Origin: an uncultured Ectothiorhodospiraceae bacterium
GTDB taxonomy: Bacteria; Pseudomonadota; Gammaproteobacteria; UBA9214
DNA: 51,991 nt
Assembly: GCA_947258545.1 (NCBI GenBank)
Contig: CAMYJI010000026.1
Location: 1-51,991, forward strand
Direction: 5' to 3'
The notes below the pieces were generated by a model. It ran no database searches and was not told where the DNA came from. It saw nothing but the letters and a program-made list of their open reading frames with translations. The translations under genes and the position numbers were made by a program. Position 1 is the first letter of the stretch, and every line of letters starts with the position of its first letter. Shown in pieces: positions 34,087 to 42,464 of this stretch.

Positions 34087-35778
34087 TCAGGATATCCCGC
34101 CTGTCAGCCTCGGTATGGCCGATTGCAGGGAGATTGAATTGAGTTGAATGATAGTGCGCCGACCGACAGCTCCGTCGGGTACCAGGCCGCGGGAACGCTG
34201 GAAGGCCAGTACCTGCTGATGCAGGCCGTCATCGAAATATAAAGGGTTCTCCGTGGACAGGTCGATTCCCTGGATTATCTCCAGCTGTCGCCGCAGCCAG
34301 CCGATGTCCGCCCCCCTGCTGCCGGTCTTCATTAACATGGTCCCGGCGGGTGGTGCCTGCATCAACAGGGTAAAGTCGCCATACCAGTGGTTATCGAGTT
34401 GCCCGATGGGCAAACGGTACAGTTCGCCTCCCAGCACCAGCTCGGCGTTGTCCCGATCGAGGTGTTGCACGGCGACGGGGACCCGTTCTCCATCGGTGGC
34501 CACCAGCGTGAGTATGACCGGCCGGTCGAAATGCCGCAACGAGGCCCAGGTGCCCTTCCCAATCACACAACGCAGCCCGTTCTCAATGGCGAAGTTGCAG
34601 AAGTCCGGTTTCACATGAGCAGGCAGCTCCACCGACCACTGGGCGAACAGGGCTTTCCAGGCATGCCGGTAAGAGGACTTGTCCGCATCCAGCAACAACA
34701 CAGCCAGGGATTCATCCTGCAGACTGCTGCCGGTGTCCGGCGGTGGCCGGCTAGCGACGCTCAGGGTAGTGGCCGCGTCCGCTGCCGGCGCCCGTGTCGG
34801 CTTGGTGGACGACGGTTGAGGCGGGGCCACTTCCGCGTCAACGTTGAGCGCGGCGCGAATATCCACCAGTTGCCAGGGTCGGTAATAAAACACGGCGATG
34901 GCAATGGCCGCCACGGCGAGTCCGCCGACGGCCAGTGGCAACCAGCGCCGCCGCCCCTGCGCACCGAGGTCCCCGGATAGCAACTCCTTGGCGGCCTTAT
35001 TGACAATCTCTTTATCAATCTGCAACTTGCCCTCGACATAGGCGCCCAGCATGGAACGGTCGCAGAGCACATTGATCAGGCGGGGGATACCACCGGACAG
35101 ACGCTGGATATGGTTAAGCGCGGCCCTGTTGAAGATATCGGTGGTGAAACCGCTGACCTGCAGTCGATGCTTGATATAGGCGCCGGTCTCCTCACGGGTA
35201 ATCGGTTCGAGGTGATAGCGAGCCGTGACCCGCTGGGCCAGCTGCCGCATATCCTCACGCGCCAGCAGATCGCGCAGTTCCGGCTGTCCGATAAGGATAA
35301 TCTGCAACAGTTTCTGGGTCGGTGTCTCAAGGTTGGTGAGCAGCCTCACCTGTTCCAGCACCTCGGCACTCAGGTTCTGGGCCTCGTCGATAATCAGCAC
35401 GATACGCCGGCCGCGGGCATGGACATCCAGCAGGTGGCGATTGAGGATGTCGGTCAGGGTCTTGATGCTGTGGATCTCCGGCGGGTATTCCACCCCCAGT
35501 TCATCACACACCGTGGCAATCAGCTCTTCCGCCGTTACCTTCGGATTGAGTACCAGCGCTATGTCGACATTCTCGGGCACCTGTTCGATCAGGCAACGGC
35601 AGATGGTCGTTTTACCGGTGCCCACTTCACCGGTTAGCTGTACAAAACCGCCACCCTCACCGAGCCCGTACAGGAGATGGGCCAGCGCCTCTCGATGGTG
35701 GCTGCTCATATACAGAAAACGCGGGTCCGGCGTAATCGAGAATGGCCGTTCCGTGAGTTTGAAATGCTTCAAGTACAT
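34087..35778 (-). CDS. exeA: ExeA/GspA-type AAA ATPase with peptidoglycan-binding domain
   Basis: Protein of 563 residues. MYLKHFKLTERPFSITPDPR is the family start; Walker A is GEVGTGKTT (50-58), Walker B is IVLIIDEAQNLS. A membrane helix (about 285-305, AVGGLAVAAIAIAVFYY) leads to a periplasmic part ending in a peptidoglycan-binding repeat (YFDDGLHQQVLAFQRSRGL, then PDGAVGRRTIIQLN). With GspB it would open a path for a secretin. ATG at 35778 is chosen because upstream codons are unlike the family. Confidence 0.9.
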   Translation of the reverse strand: MYLKHFKLTERPFSITPDPRFLYMSSHHREALAHLLYGLGEGGGFVQLTGEVGTGKTTICRCLIEQVPENVDIALVLNPKVTAEELIATVCDELGVEYPPEIHSIKTLTDILNRHLLDVHARGRRIVLIIDEAQNLSAEVLEQVRLLTNLETPTQKLLQIILIGQPELRDLLAREDMRQLAQRVTARYHLEPITREETGAYIKHRLQVSGFTTDIFNRAALNHIQRLSGGIPRLINVLCDRSMLGAYVEGKLQIDKEIVNKAAKELLSGDLGAQGRRRWLPLAVGGLAVAAIAIAVFYYRPWQLVDIRAALNVDAEVAPPQPSSTKPTRAPAADAATTLSVASRPPPDTGSSLQDESLAVLLLDADKSSYRHAWKALFAQWSVELPAHVKPDFCNFAIENGLRCVIGKGTWASLRHFDRPVILTLVATDGERVPVAVQHLDRDNAELVLGGELYRLPIGQLDNHWYGDFTLLMQAPPAGTMLMKTGSRGADIGWLRRQLEIIQGIDLSTENPLYFDDGLHQQVLAFQRSRGLVPDGAVGRRTIIQLNSISLQSAIPRLTGGIS

Positions 35779-35911
35779 AGCTTGCTCGATGGGCACGGTA
35801 GGCTTGGCGGCCCCGACACCCTTATTTAACACCAGAATACCTGTACATCAAAATGCCGCCTGGACGCGTTGATGCGGGCAGGCGTAATAAAGAACATATA
35901 CTATACGGGCC

Positions 35912-36775
35912 ATGCACTGTCGCCACGACATCATCGACCCGACGCATCCCACGGCCGCAATCCTACCGGATTATCGCGTCCTCCGGGTGCTGGTGATACG
36001 ACTCCTGTGCGTCATTGTAACGCTTACGGCCTTCCCACTGGTCGCCACGGCATCTGACCTGGCGCGCGAAAGGCGCCTCGCCGAGCAGATCGTTGACGCC
36101 ATCCTGGATGGCGAGCCGGTCACCCTGACAGCCGGGGACACCGAATTCCTCGGTATCTACACCGAACCAGAGGCGCTACCTGGACACGGGGCGGCCATTA
36201 TCCTGCATGGCCGCGGCACCCACCCGGACTGGTCACAGGTTGCGGGCCCGTTGCGTATCGGGCTGCCTGCCTACGACTGGACGACCCTGTCCCTGCAGAT
36301 GCCGGTACTCTCAAAAGAGGCACGGTATTATGACTATGTACAGGTCTTACCGGAGGCGGTCCCGCGTATCGAGGCCGGTATCGATTTTCTCGAGACCCGC
36401 GGCCACGACCGGATCATCCTGATTGCCCACAGCTGCAGCGTACACATGGGCATGGCCTGGCTCGAGGCCATGGGGGACGCACATATTGATGCCTTTGTGG
36501 GCATCGGCATGGGCGCCACGGATTACGGGCAGCCAATGAAAAAGCCGTTCCCGTTCGGGCGCCTGCAGGTACCCCTGCTGAACATCCGCGGCAGTGACGA
36601 CTACCCGGCCGTGCAACGCCTGGCAGCGGAGCTTGCACCCCGGCTGGGCGGCATGCACCCGCTGTCAGCCCAACTGGAGGTCGCCGGGGCGGACCATTAC
36701 TTCAATGAGACAGCAGACAAGCTTCTGGAATCGATAGCCGGGTGGCTGGAAGGCCTGCTGGCAGCGGACAAGTAA
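35912..36775 (+). CDS. DUF3530 family alpha/beta-hydrolase-like protein
   Basis: Protein of 287 residues with an N-terminal hydrophobic segment ending in VATASDLA, so probably exported. AIILHGRGTHPDW is a DUF3530 landmark; RIILIAHSCSVHMGMAWL occupies the nucleophile elbow, with S in HSCS rather than the usual GHSxG; ADHYFNETADKLL supplies the terminal histidine. Enzymatic function is unknown. No good Shine-Dalgarno site; a GTG nearer the signal peptide is an alternative start. Confidence 0.75.
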   Translation: MHCRHDIIDPTHPTAAILPDYRVLRVLVIRLLCVIVTLTAFPLVATASDLARERRLAEQIVDAILDGEPVTLTAGDTEFLGIYTEPEALPGHGAAIILHGRGTHPDWSQVAGPLRIGLPAYDWTTLSLQMPVLSKEARYYDYVQVLPEAVPRIEAGIDFLETRGHDRIILIAHSCSVHMGMAWLEAMGDAHIDAFVGIGMGATDYGQPMKKPFPFGRLQVPLLNIRGSDDYPAVQRLAAELAPRLGGMHPLSAQLEVAGADHYFNETADKLLESIAGWLEGLLAADK

Positions 36776-36827
36776 ACCCGCCGGCAGTGCGCGGGGCTTG
36801 CCGGATCGACCGGATACCAGGCAGGCG

Positions 36828-37052
36828 TCAGAGATCGCGCGCGGCGTGTTGCTGCTCGACGACCGGTGAATGCAGCACCAGGTCCAGATTACGCCAGCCA
36901 TCGAGATCCACATAGTCCAGCTTGCCGTGGATGTCTTCCAGAACGATGTGACTGCGTTCCCCGGACGTGTAGAGGATTGCCCTGACCTGAATCAGCTGGC
37001 CAGAGAGGTTGCTGTACCAGTAACCCGGAATGGGTTTTTGCTGCAGAAACAT
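36828..37052 (-). CDS. Small conserved protein, related to the 21834 gene
   Basis: Protein of 74 residues: IPGYWYSNLSGQLIQVRAI, IVLEDIHGKLDYVDLDGWRN. The order P-x-G-x-W-Y-x-N, then acidic beta strands ending in D-x-x-x-W, parallels the 95-residue protein at 21834-22121 (IGDWYQN, DFDSWYEM). AGGAGG lies six bases before the ATG at 37052, so this start rather than an upstream one is used. Function unknown. Confidence 0.65.
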   Translation of the reverse strand: MFLQQKPIPGYWYSNLSGQLIQVRAILYTSGERSHIVLEDIHGKLDYVDLDGWRNLDLVLHSPVVEQQHAARDL

Positions 37053-37190
37053 AGTGCCTCCTGTGCCAGGGATAAACCCCAACGCGCTCTGTTATTATTG
37101 TTGGCGCCTGCCCAGACCATCCGGCCTGATGCGCCTTTGATTACTATTTATAACCGATTATGGCCGCCGCGATCAATGGGCCAGAGGTAC

Positions 37191-37302
37191 TAGCCCGCAT
37201 TTCTCACCCGGATATACGCTGTCTTGCTCAAGATCTCCACTCTGTTCGTTAGATCAGTACCTTTATGTGGATCTACCGCCGCCCGGTGAGGAATGCGGGC
37301 TA
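37191..37302. repeat. Inverted-repeat element of 112 bases
   Basis: tagcccgcatttctcacccg (37191-37210) is complementary, with one mismatch, to cccggtgaggaatgcgggct (37282-37301). It resembles a small non-autonomous element or REP-type structure and lies just past the nrdJb stop, where it could also end transcription. Confidence 0.75.
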
Positions 37303-37308
37303 ACCCGC

Positions 37309-38025
37309 TCAGCCGCACTTGGACTCACCGCAGTTCAGGCAGGTCAGGCAACCGTCCATCTGTACCGCGGCCTTGGTATTGCACTTGATGCACAGCTGCG
37401 AACCCGCGGGGAAATCACCCGGATCCTCGGTTTCCGCTGTTGTCGCCGCCGCCTCGTACTGGGCGCGCTTTTCCTCCACCAGTTTCCTCTGGTGTTCATC
37501 GAGCCCCTCGTCCTTCAGCAGGCCGATCATGCGCATGTGGCACTCGATCGCGTCACCGATCTCGCCCACCAGTGACGGCATGTACTTGCCGCCCTTCTTG
37601 AAGTAACCGCCGCGCGGATCGAAGACCGAACGCAGTTCCTCCACTAGGAAGGTGACGTCACCCCCCTTGCGGAACACGGCAGAGATAATCCTTGTCAGGG
37701 CCACAATCCACTGGAAATGGTCCATGTTCTTGGAATTGATAAATATCTCGAAAGGCCGTCTTAATTCGTTCTCGGTACCGGCATTGAGAATGATGTCATT
37801 GATGGTGACATACAGGGCGTGCTCGGAAAGCGGGGTCTTGACCTTGTAGGTCGAGCCGATCAGCATCTCCGGCCGTTCCAGTTTCTCGTGCAGCTGAACG
37901 ATATTGTCCTGCGGCGTCGCTACCGGTTGCGCCTCGTTCGCAGCGGGCACTCGCTGCTGTTGCTCCTGCGACTCGTCCTTGCCTACCTTGTAGTCAACAA
38001 TCTTCTTTTCGATACGAATTGCCAT
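37309..38025 (-). CDS. nrdJb: Class II ribonucleotide reductase, small C-terminal component (TSCPD domain)
   Basis: Protein of 238 residues. The TSCPD-type fold (MLIGSTYKVKTPLSEHALYV, PFEIFINSKNMDHFQWIVAL, RIISAVFRKGGDVTFLVEEL) is followed by a zinc-like and redox-cysteine tail: CIKCNTKA, CLTCLNCGESKCG. In single-chain NrdJ this is the C-terminal part; the last cysteines reload the active site. The Pseudomonas genes nrdJa/nrdJb are split in the same way. It is 36 bases downstream of nrdJa. Confidence 0.92.
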   Translation of the reverse strand: MAIRIEKKIVDYKVGKDESQEQQQRVPAANEAQPVATPQDNIVQLHEKLERPEMLIGSTYKVKTPLSEHALYVTINDIILNAGTENELRRPFEIFINSKNMDHFQWIVALTRIISAVFRKGGDVTFLVEELRSVFDPRGGYFKKGGKYMPSLVGEIGDAIECHMRMIGLLKDEGLDEHQRKLVEEKRAQYEAAATTAETEDPGDFPAGSQLCIKCNTKAAVQMDGCLTCLNCGESKCG

Positions 38026-38061
38026 GTTCTGCTCCTGCGTATTTGTTCGCGTTCCGGCCGT

Positions 38062-40215
38062 TCAGAATTTGCCGTAGTAGCCTTCCTTGAGGGCATCATA
38101 GAGGTTGGCGGCCGTGTGTGTCTCGCCGTCGTATTCGACCTCCTCATTGCCCTTCAGGCTGACCGTGGTGCCGTCTTCCAGGGTGAATTCGTAGACCGTG
38201 CTCTCCAGGTCCTTCTCCTTCACCAGCACGCCCTGGAAGGCCTCCGGGTTAAAGCGGAAGGTGGTGCAGCCCTTCAGGCCCTGGTCGTAGGCATACAGGT
38301 AGATGTCCTTGAAATCCTCGAACGGGTAATCCGTCGGCACATTGGCCGTCTTGGAAATGGAGGAGTCCACCCATTTCTGTGCCGCGGCCTGGATATCGAC
38401 ATGCTGATTCGGCACGACATTGTCGGCCGCGATGAAATACTCCGGCAGGGCATTGCCATCGTCCTCCATGCTGGCGGTCGCACTGGGATTGACCAGCGCC
38501 CGGTAGGCCAGCAGCTCGAACGAGTACACATCCACCTTTTCCTTGGTCTTCTTGCCCTCGCGGATCACGTTGCGGAAATAATGGTGCGCGAAACTGGGCT
38601 CGATGCCGTTGCTGGCGTTATTGGCAAGCGACAGGGAAATGGTGCCGGTCGGTGCAATCGAGCTGTGATGGGTGAACCGGGCGCCGGTCTCGGCAAGCTG
38701 ACTGACCAGCTCGGGCGCCTGTCCGGCCACGCGCTGCATGTAACGACTGTACTTCGCGTGCAGCACCTTGCCCTTGACCCTGTCGCCGGGCAGGTAGCCG
38801 TCGCGACGCATTTCGGGCCGCTTGCGCAGCATTTCCTCGGTAACCTCGAAGTCCTCTTCCATGATCGGTGCCGGGCCCTTCTCCCGGGCCAGGTCCAGTG
38901 CGCCCTGCCAGCCGGCCAGGGCGAGTTCGCGACTGACACGCTCGGTAAATTCCACCGACTCCGCTTCACCGTATTTCATGCGCAGCATGGTAACCGTGGA
39001 TCCCAGCCCCAGGAAGCCCATGCCATGGCGGCGCTTGCGCAGGATTTCATTGCGCTGGCCTTCCAGCGGCAGCCCGTTGATCTCCACCACGTTATCGAGC
39101 ATACGGGTAAATACGACCACCACCTTGCGGAATTCATCCCAGTCGAACTCGGCCCGCCTGGTGAACGGGTTGCGCACAAACTTGGTCAGGTTGACCGAAC
39201 CCAGCAGGCAGGACCCGTACGGCGGCAGGGGCTGCTCCCCGCAGGGGTTGGTGGCGCGGATGGTTTCGCAGAACCAGTTGTTGTTCATCTCGTTGACCTT
39301 GTCGATGAGAATGAAGCCCGGTTCGGCATAATCATAGGTGGACGTCATGATCATGTCCCACAGGCGACGCGCCGGGATGGTCTTGTAGACCCGGCAGGCC
39401 ACCAGTCCCGCGTTGTTGGTGATGTAATCGCCCTGGCTGGGCCACTCGCGCCACACAACCTGTTTCGTATCGTTCAGGTCGGTACCGCTGTCCAGTTCTA
39501 TGCGGTTTATCGGAAAGGCCAGTTGCCACTCGCTGTCGCTCTTGACCGCATCCATGAATTCCTGGGTAATCAGCAGCGACAGATTGAACTGACGCAGGCG
39601 ACCGGCCTCGCGCTTGGCGCGAATGAAGTCCATCACGTCCGGGTGACCAATATCGAAGGTCGCCATCTGGGCGCCGCGCCGGCCACCGGCCGAGGACACG
39701 GTGAAACACATCTTGTCGTAGATATCCATGAAGGACAGCGGGCCGGATGTATAGGCACCGGCCCCGGACACGTAGGCACCCTTGGGCCGCAGGGTGGAAA
39801 ACTCGTAACCGATGCCGCAGCCGGCCTTGAGCGTGAGCCCGGCCTCGTGCACCTTTTCCAGAATATCATTCATGGAATCCTGGATGGTGCCGGAAACGGT
39901 GCAGTTGATGGTCGAGGTCGCCGGCTTGTGCTGCTGGGCGCCGGCATTGGAGGTAATGCGCCCCGCCGGAATAGCGCCATGGCGCAGGGCCCAGAGAAAT
40001 TCCTGGTACCAGCACTCGCGCAACTCCGGTGTTTCCTCGACATCGGCCAGCGCCCTGGCGACACGTTGGTAGGTGTCGTCGATGGTCAGGTCAACCGGGT
40101 TACCGTCCTTGGTCTGCAGGCGGTATTTCTTTTCCCAGATATCCAGTGATGCCGGCTGTAATGGAATCTCGGCAACGGTTGATGGAACAGCCTCAAGGTG
40201 CACAGTAGTGTTCAT
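38062..40215 (-). CDS. nrdJa: Adenosylcobalamin-dependent ribonucleotide reductase, large component
   Basis: Protein of 717 residues. It reduces ribonucleoside diphosphates to deoxy forms using a B12-derived radical, without needing oxygen. TSTINCTVSGTIQDSMNDIL carries the first redox cysteine, RATNPCGEQPLPPYGSCLLG the N-x-C-G-E active-site loop, HHSSIAPTGTISLSLANNAS the other substrate loop. The radical-reloading tail is on a separate protein, NrdJb. NrdR-type boxes lie upstream, so repression by NrdR is expected. No class I nrdAB genes are in the window. Confidence 0.95.
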   Translation of the reverse strand: MNTTVHLEAVPSTVAEIPLQPASLDIWEKKYRLQTKDGNPVDLTIDDTYQRVARALADVEETPELRECWYQEFLWALRHGAIPAGRITSNAGAQQHKPATSTINCTVSGTIQDSMNDILEKVHEAGLTLKAGCGIGYEFSTLRPKGAYVSGAGAYTSGPLSFMDIYDKMCFTVSSAGGRRGAQMATFDIGHPDVMDFIRAKREAGRLRQFNLSLLITQEFMDAVKSDSEWQLAFPINRIELDSGTDLNDTKQVVWREWPSQGDYITNNAGLVACRVYKTIPARRLWDMIMTSTYDYAEPGFILIDKVNEMNNNWFCETIRATNPCGEQPLPPYGSCLLGSVNLTKFVRNPFTRRAEFDWDEFRKVVVVFTRMLDNVVEINGLPLEGQRNEILRKRRHGMGFLGLGSTVTMLRMKYGEAESVEFTERVSRELALAGWQGALDLAREKGPAPIMEEDFEVTEEMLRKRPEMRRDGYLPGDRVKGKVLHAKYSRYMQRVAGQAPELVSQLAETGARFTHHSSIAPTGTISLSLANNASNGIEPSFAHHYFRNVIREGKKTKEKVDVYSFELLAYRALVNPSATASMEDDGNALPEYFIAADNVVPNQHVDIQAAAQKWVDSSISKTANVPTDYPFEDFKDIYLYAYDQGLKGCTTFRFNPEAFQGVLVKEKDLESTVYEFTLEDGTTVSLKGNEEVEYDGETHTAANLYDALKEGYYGKF

Positions 40216-40315
40216 ACGTCCTGTTTTCCTCCCCTGAATTCAAACTCTTGTTAGTAATTTTAGTAAAGCGCGTTACTCAGGCCATGGCGGCCCAGATACA
40301 GAATCTGGTGTGATC

Positions 40316-40347
40316 CCCCGCAGACACAAGATATTGTGTCTGCGGGG
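40316..40347. promoter_or_regulatory. 32-base palindrome containing an NrdR-type box
   Basis: ccccgcagacacaa-gata-ttgtgtctgcgggg is a near-perfect palindrome. Its core ACACAAGATATTGTGT (40324-40339) fits the NrdR box (consensus near ACACwATATATwGTGT). It lies about 100 bases before nrdJa and downstream of the likely promoter, suiting repression. Confidence 0.65.
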
Positions 40348-40439
40348 CAAAGATTATGCAGTCGCCCGACCCCTGTCAAGCCGTCCTTATGTGGGTCTAT
40401 ATTGTTTTTAATTACAATAGGTTAATAATCTATCGGCTT

Positions 40440-40445
40440 TGTCAA
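40440..40445 (-). promoter_or_regulatory. Possible -35 element of the nrdJa promoter
   Basis: Minus strand TTGACA is followed by AT-rich sequence (TATTGT, 20 bases on). It lies between the two NrdR-type boxes. The -10 element is uncertain. Confidence 0.3.
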
Positions 40446-40452
40446 GTCGGGG

Positions 40453-40476
40453 GTTATGCTGCTATGGCAGCATAAC
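40453..40476. repeat. Perfect 10-pair hairpin
   Basis: gttatgctgc-tatg-gcagcataac. It sits between the nrdJa promoter and the second NrdR-type box; it may be a terminator-like or regulatory structure. Confidence 0.5.
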
Positions 40477-40482
40477 AGTGAA

Positions 40483-40498
40483 ACACTATATATTGTGT
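40483..40498. promoter_or_regulatory. NrdR-type box
   Basis: ACACTATATATTGTGT matches the NrdR consensus at essentially every position. It is about 160 bases from the other box, much wider than the usual 30-base pairing. Confidence 0.7.
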
Positions 40499-40545
40499 TT
40501 CTAATGTTGGCCTTTGAGATGGGTATTTTGCCCTGCCGGCGACCT

Positions 40546-41280
40546 TCAGGGCCGTGCAGCCGGGTGGTCTGCGGCATGTTCGTGGTGGACGTGCCCGTCG
40601 TGAGCGGGTGGTGTCACCAGGGTATACAGCCCGAACAGCATGACGGTAATCCCGGCGAGGTTTCGTATTATACGGCCCCGCAGGATCTGCGCCAGTCTGC
40701 CCAGCGCGAACCCCATCGCCAGCATCAGCGGTAGGGTACCCAGCCCGAAGACCAGCATGATCAGGCCCCCGTAGAGCAGGTCACCGCTGGCCAGTGCCAT
40801 GACGAGGACCGCGTACACCATCCCGCAGGGCAGCCAGCCCCACACCAGACCCAGCATGAAGGCCGGGGCCGGGCCATGCACCGGCACAAATCGGCGCCCG
40901 TAAGGCTCGATCCGTTTCCACACGCGCGCACCCGCCTGTTCCAGCAAGCGCAGCGAATGCCACCAGCCGGCCAGATAAAAACCGAACAGGATCATGAACA
41001 CGCCCGATATAACCCGGCCCATGGGGAAATCCCCGAACACCTGCAGGGCACTGACCTGCTGCCCCAGGAAGCCGAGCAACAGCCCGGCCACTGTATAACT
41101 GGCAATGCGCCCGCTGTTATAGGCCAGCAGCGCTGACAGGAAACGCCATCTCGACTCGCGTATCGGTGCCGACAGGCTGCCCGACAGGGCGCCGACGATG
41201 CCCCCGCACATACCGACGCAGTGCACACCGCCGAGCAGGCCGACCAGAAAGGCCGCCGGGATGGTCAGCTCCATGTTCAT
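40546..41280 (-). CDS. TauE/SafE (DsbD-like) family membrane protein linked to cbb3 oxidase genes
   Basis: Protein of 244 residues with about six membrane helices. GGVHCVGMCGGIVGAL and WGWLPCGMVYAVLV carry conserved cysteines of the UreH/DsbD-like branch, and the tail is histidine-rich (HDGHVHHEHAADH), suggesting metal (copper or nickel) handling or thiol transfer. In Pseudomonas a homologue follows ccoS in the cco cluster (as I recall), so a role in oxidase assembly is plausible. The ATG at 41280 is used; GAGCTG-near ATG at 41274 is an alternative. Confidence 0.82.
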   Translation of the reverse strand: MNMELTIPAAFLVGLLGGVHCVGMCGGIVGALSGSLSAPIRESRWRFLSALLAYNSGRIASYTVAGLLLGFLGQQVSALQVFGDFPMGRVISGVFMILFGFYLAGWWHSLRLLEQAGARVWKRIEPYGRRFVPVHGPAPAFMLGLVWGWLPCGMVYAVLVMALASGDLLYGGLIMLVFGLGTLPLMLAMGFALGRLAQILRGRIIRNLAGITVMLFGLYTLVTPPAHDGHVHHEHAADHPAARP

Positions 41281-41321
41281 GGCGTTGCGAACCTGCAAGA
41301 ATAAAAATTCAGATCATTCAC

Positions 41322-41520
41322 CGCAAAGACGCAAAGGATGCAAAATGAAGAATTAACGAAACACAGCAATTATTGATACTGAATAACTGCAGCCTCACAT
41401 ACATCCCCTCTCCCACTCATGGGAGAGGGGATGCTTAATAAGTCAGATTCGATATTTCTGTTGTGATGCATTTGTAACACTTTGCTTTTCACCTTTGCGT
41501 CCTTTGCGTCCTTTGCGTCT
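41322..41520. repeat. Opposed short tandem repeats (cgcaaagga / tcctttgcg)
   Basis: cgcaaagacgcaaagga at 41322-41338 and three tandem ctttgcgtc units at about 41493-41519 are inverted copies of the same nine-base motif, flanking a hairpin. Such runs are common between genes of many Proteobacteria; there are too few units and no spacers for a CRISPR. Confidence 0.7.
41402..41433. repeat. Palindromic repeat, family D, copy 1
   Basis: catcccctctccca-ctca-tgggagaggggatg: a perfect 14-pair hairpin. Related hairpins are at 42245-42278 and 42321-42343. Confidence 0.8.
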
Positions 41521-41603
41521 ATGCGTTAAAGAACGATCAATAAATCCCAGCACAACAAGATTAAAGTGGCACCGGATAGCTTCACATCTGGATCAACGCT
41601 GCA

Positions 41604-42116
41604 TCAGGTATCACCGTCAGCCAGCGGCGTAAGGACGACGCTCGTGTCAGCTGGCGCCCGGAAGCTGCCGGAGAGGCGCCAGTCATCGGCCTCGAGCTGC
41701 AGATACCAGTTGCCCGGCGAGAGCGCATCGATCCCCCCCGCATAACGGCCCGCTTCCGTGCGCACCAGCCGTATGTGCTGATCGAGGCCCTTGCGGGTCG
41801 GATGCAGCAGCGAGAGCATCAGGTCCGCCGGCGGGGTGTAATCACGCGCCTTCAGCCGCAGGGCAACGCGCCTGCCATCCGCGTCGATATCGAAGTGAGC
41901 CTCGAGCCGGTACTGTGCCGCCGCCCGGTCACGGGCGAGATCGCGATTGATCGCCTTGCCGCGTTTGTAGTAGTCATCGACCACCAGTCCGTCACTGGTG
42001 GAGACCGCGATGACGATAGTGACGATACCGCCAATGACGGCCGACAGGGGCAGCGCGATCAACAGCCATACCCAGGGCTCGCGATACCAGGGCCGTCTTG
42101 TTTCCTGCAGTCTCAT
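41604..42116 (-). CDS. ccoH: FixH/CcoH family oxidase assembly protein
   Basis: Protein of 170 residues. One N-terminal membrane helix (WVWLLIALPLSAVIGGIVTI) then VVDDYYKRGKAINRDLARDR, the diagnostic FixH motif, and a periplasmic beta domain (LALKARDYTPPADLMLSLLH-like, GNWYLQLEADDWRLSGSF). It is needed for stable cbb3 oxidase assembly and, in other bacteria, interacts with CcoN and copper loading. It lies between ccoG and the TauE/SafE gene, separated from both by repeat-filled gaps. Confidence 0.9.
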   Translation of the reverse strand: MRLQETRRPWYREPWVWLLIALPLSAVIGGIVTIVIAVSTSDGLVVDDYYKRGKAINRDLARDRAAAQYRLEAHFDIDADGRRVALRLKARDYTPPADLMLSLLHPTRKGLDQHIRLVRTEAGRYAGGIDALSPGNWYLQLEADDWRLSGSFRAPADTSVVLTPLADGDT

Positions 42117-42244
42117 AATCCGTAATTCATTTCAAATAGCAGCAAAAAAAGCTAAAGAAGAGGGCATTCTGGTTGTTGTATTTATTTACCCACCGGTATA
42201 TTCCGATTGCAATAAAAACCGGGACGTCCCACTGCTGCACCGCT

Positions 42245-42278
42245 TAATCCCCTCTCCCTCAGGGAGAGGGTTAGGGGA
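42245..42278. repeat. Palindromic repeat, family D, copy 2
   Basis: taatcccctctccctcaggg then agagggttagggga: imperfect hairpin of the same type as 41402-41433. Confidence 0.75.
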
Positions 42279-42320
42279 TCAAAATATTTAACCGCATAAT
42301 TTATACCCCCCCCATCCTGG

Positions 42321-42343
42321 CCTTCTCCCCAAAGGGGAGAAGG
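42321..42343. repeat. Palindromic repeat, family D, copy 3
   Basis: ccttctcccc-aaa-ggggagaagg, a perfect 10-pair hairpin. Confidence 0.75.
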
Positions 42344-42464
42344 AATTAAGTGGGGCAGTAGAAAAAATGTTCCTATGTTTCCAATATACGCAACTCATTT
42401 CCGATATGACTCTCGCGCCCCACATGAGAGCTACGCTTTATGTGCGTCCATGAGGTGACAGTCG

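Larger units (their letters stand above)
42117..42464. other. Repeat-filled gap between ccoH and ccoG
   Basis: 348 bases without a gene. It holds two palindromic repeats (42245-42278 and 42321-42343) and an AT-rich segment. An operon interrupted by repeats may need its own promoter for ccoH. Confidence 0.6.

Noticed and set aside
37819..40149. A 776-codon open frame opposite nrdJa/nrdJb
   Set aside because: It is antisense to two clear family members; long antisense frames arise from high G+C codon usage. Similar frames at 45969-47591 and 19781-21286 were rejected for the same reason.
40216..40545. Cobalamin riboswitch before nrdJa
   Set aside because: The B12-box and its supporting stems were not recognised; the NrdR-type sites explain the region better.
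41493..41519. CRISPR-like array
   Set aside because: Only three adjoining nine-base units without spacers and no cas genes.
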